Source of the DNA: Rossellomorea marisflavi
GTDB lineage: Bacteria; Bacillota; Bacilli; Bacillales; Bacillaceae_B
Length of the DNA: 64,000 nt
Reading direction: 5' to 3'
Assembly (NCBI GenBank): GCA_003667865.1
Contig: CP033051.1
Coordinates: forward strand, 1,447,501 to 1,511,500
Position numbers and translations under genes: made by a program. The notes under the pieces are model-generated. The model saw only the letters and a list, made by a program, of their open reading frames with translations, had not been told where the DNA came from and did not search any database. Positions 58,505 through 64,000 of the stretch are shown one piece after another (position 1 is the first letter of the stretch; every line of letters starts with the position of its first letter).

Positions 58505-59896
58505 TCATTGAACAATTTCAAATATAGTCCCCTGATGTAAATCTGTCACCTTCGAAGATCCATATACCCCTAAATAAAGCCTAGTTTGATCACTGTTTGA
58601 CCCTAAGCTAACAAAAAAGGCAGAATCATCCCCGAAGTCATAATCTGTTTCAATAACATGATACTCATTAAGTACCCCATCAAATCGTACACGTGTAAAG
58701 GCTAAAACTCCTTTACTTGGACCTTGAGAATCTCCTTTACGAGCAAAGTCAGTGAAAAGAACACTTCCGGTTAAATCAGGAATTGTCTTCCCCATATATG
58801 GTTGGACACTAGTTAGAGCAGTCCCTTCAAACTTTTCTGGTCGGGGATCTTTGTGATAATAACTAGTTAGAGGGGGAATACGGCTCATGGAATGTTCTAC
58901 AGCATCATTGTAATAGGCAATCGACATTTCATCCAACTCACTACCTTCTGAACAGCTCCTTATTGTCGAGGTAGGAAAGACACCCTCCCATCCTCGCCAG
59001 CCGAAGTTTATCATTTCAGGTGAATTGGATGATGTCAGCTGCTTAACGGGTACTGGATTATAGTTCACATACGCAAAGATTGATTCTGCCAAATCCTGCC
59101 CGACATTTCCTGCGTATTTAATATAATGATTTTGATATCTTTGATAGGAAATCCCGGGTATATTTCGCACTCCTTTGGCGGTAACCATAAGTGTGTCTTG
59201 GATAGAAGGAGGAAGTTCATCAAAACGGGTGACGACAGGGGGATTATGAATAGACGTATTCATAGATACATCAATTTCAATGATTTTACCGGCAATTTCC
59301 ATGTTGTCGAGAGCTAAGTTGAATGGATCATAGCCGGAACCTCCATCTCCTGTTGTTAAAACAAGCCTTCCTGTTTCAGGCGAGAAGTTTAAGCTATTCA
59401 CACCATTATGGTTGAAAAAAGGTCGTCTGACATTCAGAAGCGTTCGCCGCTTCTGAGGCTGTCCGTTCGGTTGTATAACCCATTCCTCGACAGTATCAAT
59501 ATGGTCGTAATTCGTGTCTCTATCCAGCCACTTACGGTTTAATGTACTCGGGTCACAAGGATTTGGTTCAAAAGAATCGGAAAGAGCGCCAGGACCTTGT
59601 GTGCCTGCAACGGAATAATGGAGGTAAAATACACCGTTATAATAAAACTGAGGATGGAATGCTAGTCCTAGTAACCCTCGTTCATCATACCCACCGGATT
59701 TTCCAAGCTTTATAACCTTTGGACGAATATCTAATAAAGTCTTTATACCTTCGTTTCCGATGTAAAAGATTTCTCCTACCTGTGTGGCTATAAACAGCCT
59801 CTCCATATTATCACCAGGTAGAATAGCTGTCTTCATAACTACAGGTAAATTTATGTTTTGAACTAAGGGACGTAGTCGTACCGTAACCTTTTTCAA
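58505..59896 (-). CDS. PQQ-dependent sugar dehydrogenase-like beta-propeller
   Basis: 463 residues, soluble glucose dehydrogenase (GSDH) family. Features: RLFIATQVGEIFYIGN, GYDERGLLGLAFHPQFYYNG (with the conserved His), VNSLNFSPETGRLVLTTGDG and INFGWRGWEGVFP. The TTG at 59896 has AAGGAG 10 nt upstream. There is no signal peptide, although classical members are periplasmic or secreted, and PQQ synthesis genes are not in the window. The region upstream carries CATACTGTA, a sigma-K-like -10. An enzymatic role without PQQ is unclear; a spore-associated role is inference. Confidence 0.8.
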   Translation of the reverse strand: MKKVTVRLRPLVQNINLPVVMKTAILPGDNMERLFIATQVGEIFYIGNEGIKTLLDIRPKVIKLGKSGGYDERGLLGLAFHPQFYYNGVFYLHYSVAGTQGPGALSDSFEPNPCDPSTLNRKWLDRDTNYDHIDTVEEWVIQPNGQPQKRRTLLNVRRPFFNHNGVNSLNFSPETGRLVLTTGDGGSGYDPFNLALDNMEIAGKIIEIDVSMNTSIHNPPVVTRFDELPPSIQDTLMVTAKGVRNIPGISYQRYQNHYIKYAGNVGQDLAESIFAYVNYNPVPVKQLTSSNSPEMINFGWRGWEGVFPTSTIRSCSEGSELDEMSIAYYNDAVEHSMSRIPPLTSYYHKDPRPEKFEGTALTSVQPYMGKTIPDLTGSVLFTDFARKGDSQGPSKGVLAFTRVRFDGVLNEYHVIETDYDFGDDSAFFVSLGSNSDQTRLYLGVYGSSKVTDLHQGTIFEIVQ

Positions 59897-59928
59897 TTAG
59901 GTATCACTCCTTCTAGGATATTCTCCTA

Positions 59929-59937
59929 TACAGTATG
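59929..59937 (-). promoter_or_regulatory. Sigma-K-like -10 of the dehydrogenase gene
   Basis: On the minus strand CATACTGTA fits CATANNNTA of late mother-cell promoters, 33 bp before the start codon. An AC-containing -35 about 18 bp upstream is only approximate. Confidence 0.35.
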
Positions 59938-60191
59938 ATTGGAACGGTACATTTTAGTACCTCAATCAATTAGTCCAGATTATACTGACCTAGATTATCA
60001 CTGGGACTGATGGAGTAGTAGATTCGTCTATGCTGACCATCTAAATTTAAAATGATATATTTTCATATTAATAAGAAAAGTTTGAAAATAATTGAAGTTC
60101 ACGACAGTTCTTAGGGAAATAATAGGGGATTAGTGGTATATTGATATAGGAAAAAACTATCAGTACACAGAGAGAGAGGTAGCGTAAATTC

Positions 60192-62852
60192 GTGAACTTT
60201 AAATCGATTCTATTCACTGGCTTTGGGGTTGTAATTATCTCAGTGGGAGTCATCATAGGGTTTATAACTAGTACATACTATAACCAGACGCAACAGATGA
60301 ATGAGCTTGTAAATGATCGCTATCTTAAGATAGAACATGCTAATGCAATCCGATATGAAATGGGTTCTATTAATCTTAATGAAGGGACTCAAATGAATCA
60401 AAGCTTCATCCAATCGTCAGAGAAATCCTTCCAAAGGGCAAATCAGAAATTAGTAGAATTAGAGCAGCTAATAGAAATACAACAAGCTAAAGATATTTTG
60501 TCCAGTGTATCCAACCACTTTAATTCTTTTAGAATACGTTATGAAGAATTACTTTCGAATCAAGTAGTAGAGAGAAACCCAGACTTACTTAAGTTGCTAG
60601 AAGAAGACCAAGCAATACTCATTGACACAGTTGAAGAGTTAATTGCTTTACAAGAGAAGGTCATGCAGGAAACTTTAAAACAAACGGAGCAATCGTATGA
60701 TAATGTATTAAAAACAATTATTATCTCTGGTACAGTAGGGATTATTCTTACATTAGTAATAGCATACTTTGTCATTCATCTTATATCCAAACGCTTACGA
60801 ACATTTAGAAATGTCTTAGTTACATTGGCCGATGACGATTATGGCTATACAAAGGTTGATATTAACTCAAATGATGAAATTGGTGAAATCGCAAAGGCTT
60901 ATAATGAACTTGTTAGTACGTTAGAAAAACAAGAACAGATTGAACAGGAGTACCGAACAAAGATAGAAGATCAGAACTGGTTGAAAACGAGTTTCGCAGA
61001 AATATCGGTACTAACTCAAGGAATTAACAACTTGCAGTTAGCTAGTGACCGTTACATACAGAAAATCCCCCAAACGATTGGCGCTAGTTATGGTGTCCTA
61101 TATTTATTAGTAGAGGATGAAGAGCAGCCTTATTTAGAAAAACGGTCTTCATATGCGTATACCTCATCACCAACAAATGCGACACCTCTTGATAAGATAA
61201 AATTGGGAGAAGGATTAATTGGACAATGTGCAAAAATGAAAGAGACCATACTGTTAGAAAATATTGCAGATGATTATATTCAAATCTCTTCAGGACTTGG
61301 GCATTCAAAACCAAAAAATATTATCATTGTTCCGATCGTTCACGAAGAGGAATTATTAGGGGTTATGGAGCTTGCTTCCTTACATGTCTTCTCTGATCTT
61401 CACCAAGATTTTCTTAAGCAAGCAAATGATATGCTTGGAATTACATTCAGCAGAATCTTTAAGCATAAACAAGTCGAAAAGCTGCTAGAAGAATCACAGA
61501 TTTTAAATGAAGAACTTCAAACGCAATCAGAAGAATTACAACAGCAACAAGAAGAACTACGCACGATGAATGATGAAATTGAGGCACAATATAGAAGTGC
61601 AGAATTGAAAACAAAAGAATTAGAGGAAATAAGAAAGAACCTAGAGAATAAGACAAAAGAAATTATTACAAGCTCGAGGTATAAATCAGAATTTATGGCA
61701 AACATGTCACATGAGCTAAGAACACCTTTAAACAGTTTATTAATATTGTCTCAAATGCTACTGGAAAACAAAGATCAAAACCTTACAACAAAACAACTTG
61801 AGTATATTCATACCATTTTTACTTCTGGTAATGATCTTCTACAATTAATTAACGATATTTTAGATCTGTCTAAAATAGAATCTGGAAAGATGGAGATTGT
61901 AGAAGGTGAAGTTTTCATAACGGATATTATTCATTCTCTACAACGTCAATTTATGCCTATTGCCAAGAAAAAAGGATTGGCATTTTCGATTGAGAAGGAT
62001 TCGGAATTACCGGATATTATTTATACGGATGAACAAAGAATAAATCAAATTTTAAAGAATCTATTATCCAATGCTTTCAAATTTACTGAAAAAGGAGAAG
62101 TCAAATTAACTATCTCCATCATGACTGAAAACAATAAAAAAGGAATATCATTTTCTGTTATTGATTCAGGAATTGGAATAGCAAAGGATAAACTTGATGT
62201 TATATTTGAAGCTTTCACACAAGCAGATGGAACAACAAACCGAAAATATGGTGGAACAGGACTTGGTCTATCTATTTCCCAAGAGCTTGCTAAATTAATA
62301 AATGGAACTCTTTCTTGTGTAAGTATGGAACAACAGGGGAGCACATTTACACTTTTTATACCAATAAGTGGAGAAGTTGAACGAATAACTACCAATCATG
62401 AAGCAACCGTTTCTATACCAGGAGGTTCTTCCGATTCGAATACTCATGAAGTTGCTGCAACGAAGGAACAACCATTACTAGTTGGTAAAAAGGTCCTTGT
62501 TGTAGATGATGATATGAGGAATATATTTGCTCTGACAAGCTCTCTAGAAGCAGCAGGTATGGAAGTGAGCTTTGCAGAGAATGGTAGAGAAGCTGTTGAG
62601 ATCATAAGAAATCAAAGTGAAATAGATATTGTTCTAATGGATATTATGATGCCTGAAATGAACGGGTACGAAGCAATGAGAACCATTAGAAATATAGATG
62701 GGTATGAACATCTTCCGATTATTGCTTTGACCGCAAAGGCTATGAAGGATGACCGTCAGAAGTGTATAGATGCTGGTGCATCTGATTATATTAGTAAACC
62801 TGTAAACCTAGAACAATTGTTTTCAATTATTCGGGTTTGGTTACATCATTAA
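60192..62852 (+). CDS. Hybrid sensor histidine kinase (HAMP-GAF-HisKA-HATPase-REC)
   Basis: 886 residues from a GTG start. Span 1 at 7-29, a helical outside region, span 2 at about 175-195, HAMP (196-250), GAF (about 270-425), a Gln/Glu-rich coiled coil (430-500), HisKA with His507 in ANMSHELRTPLN, HATPase with YGGTGLGLSISQELAKL, then a receiver with Asp817 in VLMDIMMPEMNG and the Lys in YISKPVNLEQ. Phosphorelay inside one protein is expected. The coupled CheR and response regulator genes follow. The signal is unknown. Confidence 0.93.
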   Translation: MNFKSILFTGFGVVIISVGVIIGFITSTYYNQTQQMNELVNDRYLKIEHANAIRYEMGSINLNEGTQMNQSFIQSSEKSFQRANQKLVELEQLIEIQQAKDILSSVSNHFNSFRIRYEELLSNQVVERNPDLLKLLEEDQAILIDTVEELIALQEKVMQETLKQTEQSYDNVLKTIIISGTVGIILTLVIAYFVIHLISKRLRTFRNVLVTLADDDYGYTKVDINSNDEIGEIAKAYNELVSTLEKQEQIEQEYRTKIEDQNWLKTSFAEISVLTQGINNLQLASDRYIQKIPQTIGASYGVLYLLVEDEEQPYLEKRSSYAYTSSPTNATPLDKIKLGEGLIGQCAKMKETILLENIADDYIQISSGLGHSKPKNIIIVPIVHEEELLGVMELASLHVFSDLHQDFLKQANDMLGITFSRIFKHKQVEKLLEESQILNEELQTQSEELQQQQEELRTMNDEIEAQYRSAELKTKELEEIRKNLENKTKEIITSSRYKSEFMANMSHELRTPLNSLLILSQMLLENKDQNLTTKQLEYIHTIFTSGNDLLQLINDILDLSKIESGKMEIVEGEVFITDIIHSLQRQFMPIAKKKGLAFSIEKDSELPDIIYTDEQRINQILKNLLSNAFKFTEKGEVKLTISIMTENNKKGISFSVIDSGIGIAKDKLDVIFEAFTQADGTTNRKYGGTGLGLSISQELAKLINGTLSCVSMEQQGSTFTLFIPISGEVERITTNHEATVSIPGGSSDSNTHEVAATKEQPLLVGKKVLVVDDDMRNIFALTSSLEAAGMEVSFAENGREAVEIIRNQSEIDIVLMDIMMPEMNGYEAMRTIRNIDGYEHLPIIALTAKAMKDDRQKCIDAGASDYISKPVNLEQLFSIIRVWLHH

Positions 62853-62875
62853 TACAACAAATGTTAGGTGATGCT

Positions 62876-63751
62876 ATGACATATATAAAGGAAGCGCAAC
62901 ATTCTGCAATTTCTAGTGAACTTGCAGTAGAAGAGTGCACAGACTTGGAACGAATTGAAATTAAGCTTTTATTAGATGGAATTTATTTGAAGTACGGATT
63001 GGACTTTCGAAACTATTCTTTCAGTTCTATAAGAAGGAGAATTTGGTATCGAATTAAAGTAGAAAAGCTTGAAACGGTAACAGCATTATTAGAGAGGGTT
63101 TTGCATGATACTGGAACAATGGAAAGATTGTATGCTGATTTTTCTATCAATGTTACGGAAATGTTTCGGGATCCATCATTCTTTAAAGCTCTTCGGGAAA
63201 AGATTGTTCCCGTTTTAAAAGATCTACCTTCTATTCGAATATGGCATGCAGGCTGTTCGACAGGAGAAGAAGCCTATTCCATGGCTATTCTCCTATATGA
63301 GGAAAATTTATATGAGAAAACTAGAATTTATGCTACTGATATGAATGCCAAGGTGCTTGAAAGGGCGCAAACAAGAAAGTTTCCATTACATCGTATGAAG
63401 AACTATACAAGTAACTATATTAACTCTGGTGGAAAGAATGCATTTTCGGAATATTATACAACAGAAGGTGATTATGCTTGCTTTCATTCCAAGCTAGCAG
63501 AGAATATTGTTTTTGCGCAGCATAATCTTGTAACAGATGGGTCCTTTAATGAGTTTCATATTATCATTTGTCGTAATGTTCTAATCTATTTTGATCGAGA
63601 ATTACAAGAACGTGTGCATCAATTATTTCATGATAGTTTGGCTTCTTCAGGAATTCTAGGTCTTGGAAACAGAGAAGGCTTAACTACAACAACATTTTCA
63701 AATCGGTATTTAGAGATAGATAAAAAAGAAAAACTTTATCAAAAAGCTTAA
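62876..63751 (+). CDS. CheR-type protein-glutamate methyltransferase
   Basis: 291 residues from the ATG at 62876 (TAGGTGAT upstream); earlier in-frame starts overlap the kinase end without a site. CheR N-terminal all-helical domain (KYGLDFRNYSFSSIRRRIWYRI), then SAM-binding IRIWHAGCSTGEEAYSMAILL, ATDMNAKVLERAQ and IICRNVLIYFDRELQ. No tetratricopeptide repeat or CheW follows. It lies between a hybrid kinase and a response regulator rather than in a chemotaxis operon, so it probably methylates a sensor protein of this local pathway. Confidence 0.93.
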   Translation: MTYIKEAQHSAISSELAVEECTDLERIEIKLLLDGIYLKYGLDFRNYSFSSIRRRIWYRIKVEKLETVTALLERVLHDTGTMERLYADFSINVTEMFRDPSFFKALREKIVPVLKDLPSIRIWHAGCSTGEEAYSMAILLYEENLYEKTRIYATDMNAKVLERAQTRKFPLHRMKNYTSNYINSGGKNAFSEYYTTEGDYACFHSKLAENIVFAQHNLVTDGSFNEFHIIICRNVLIYFDRELQERVHQLFHDSLASSGILGLGNREGLTTTTFSNRYLEIDKKEKLYQKA

Positions 63752-63796
63752 CTACTTCTAAATTGAAAACAACAAAAGGGCGAGGTGCTAAATGGA

Positions 63797-64000
63797 ATGG
63801 AGAGGCCCATTATAAATATATTAATGGTTGATGACAGGCCAGAGAATTTACAGGCCCTTGAAGCTGTTTTAGGTTCCTCGGGGTATCATTTAACAAAAGC
63901 TTATTCTGGTGAAGAAGCCCTAAAGTGGCTTCTAAAGAAAGACTTTGCAGTCATTCTACTTGATGTGCAAATGCCTGGTCTAGATGGATTTGAAACGGCC
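63797..64000 (+). CDS. Response regulator (partial, runs off window)
   Basis: 68 codons visible. The receiver domain starts NILMVDDRPENLQALEAVL with the acidic pair, then LTKAYSGEEALKWLL and VILLDVQMPGLDGFET with the phospho-acceptor Asp. GAGGTG lies 9 nt before the second ATG at 63797; the first ATG at 63792 is in another frame. The output domain is beyond the window. Third gene of the kinase-CheR cluster. Confidence 0.9.
   Translation, partial: MERPIINILMVDDRPENLQALEAVLGSSGYHLTKAYSGEEALKWLLKKDFAVILLDVQMPGLDGFETA

Overview
The window looks like chromosome of a low-GC, spore-forming member of the Bacillaceae. Shine-Dalgarno sites are strong (AAAGGAGG type), and GTG and TTG starts are common. 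The gene order yebE-yebG-purEKBCSQLFMNHD-yerA-yerB-yerC-pcrB-pcrA-ligA-camS-opuE-gatCAB-dgkB-rlmCD follows the Bacillus subtilis chromosome. It is not B. subtilis itself: a glyoxylate-shunt pair (aceB, aceA) and many accessory genes are spliced into that backbone, and several dispersed repeat families are present. I cannot name the species from the sequence alone.

Layout. 1-3.3 kb: a cut-off VanW-family gene coupled to an exported protein, a nucleoside-deaminase-like gene, and a convergent YozQ-like/YteA-like pair. 3.6-4.5 kb: a GC-rich repeat followed by yebE-yebG. 4.5-17.9 kb: the complete 12-gene IMP operon, headed by a PurBox pair, a sigma-A promoter and a guanine riboswitch with a terminator. 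It is interrupted only before purC and before purD, where hairpins made of a GGGACGGACC repeat sit. 17.7-21.8 kb: small membrane proteins, yerA, yerB, yerC. 21.8-22.5 kb: a duplicated repeat. 22.5-28.8 kb: pcrB, then pcrA behind a promoter with a LexA-type palindrome, then ligA and camS. 29-34.5 kb: opuE with sigma-B-like and cre-like sites, a tandem repeat island, aceB-aceA. 34.9-37.7 kb: a lipoprotein, yueI, and an AbrB/YitT membrane pair. 38-41.2 kb: gatCAB. 41.4-47.5 kb: a repeat, a thioredoxin-like gene, an XRE regulator, an arylamine N-acetyltransferase, and a four-gene ECF sigma/anti-sigma/membrane operon. 47.7-53.6 kb: dgkB, a composite repeat, a monooxygenase/helical/serine-hydrolase operon, a decayed aadK, rlmCD. 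53.8-64 kb: a membrane pair, a PD-(D/E)XK nuclease, unknown genes, a Nif3-like gene, a PQQ-type dehydrogenase, and a hybrid kinase-CheR-response regulator cluster that runs off the end.

How the genes work together. The pur genes encode every step from PRPP to IMP except a second (formate-dependent) GAR transformylase, and are controlled at initiation (PurR) and by guanine at elongation. pcrA and ligA form a DNA-repair module, probably SOS-linked. gatCAB supplies Gln-tRNA(Gln). The ECF operon looks like a self-contained envelope-stress unit.

The most unusual signal is compositional. Around the repeat islands at about 21.8-22.3, 30.9-31.3, 41.4 and 48.8-49.1 kb the + strand is G/T-rich on the left and strongly A/C-rich on the right, in non-coding DNA as well as in the first few hundred bases of the next gene. 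I could not run searches: family names come from recognised motifs and synteny, and base counts were made by hand.
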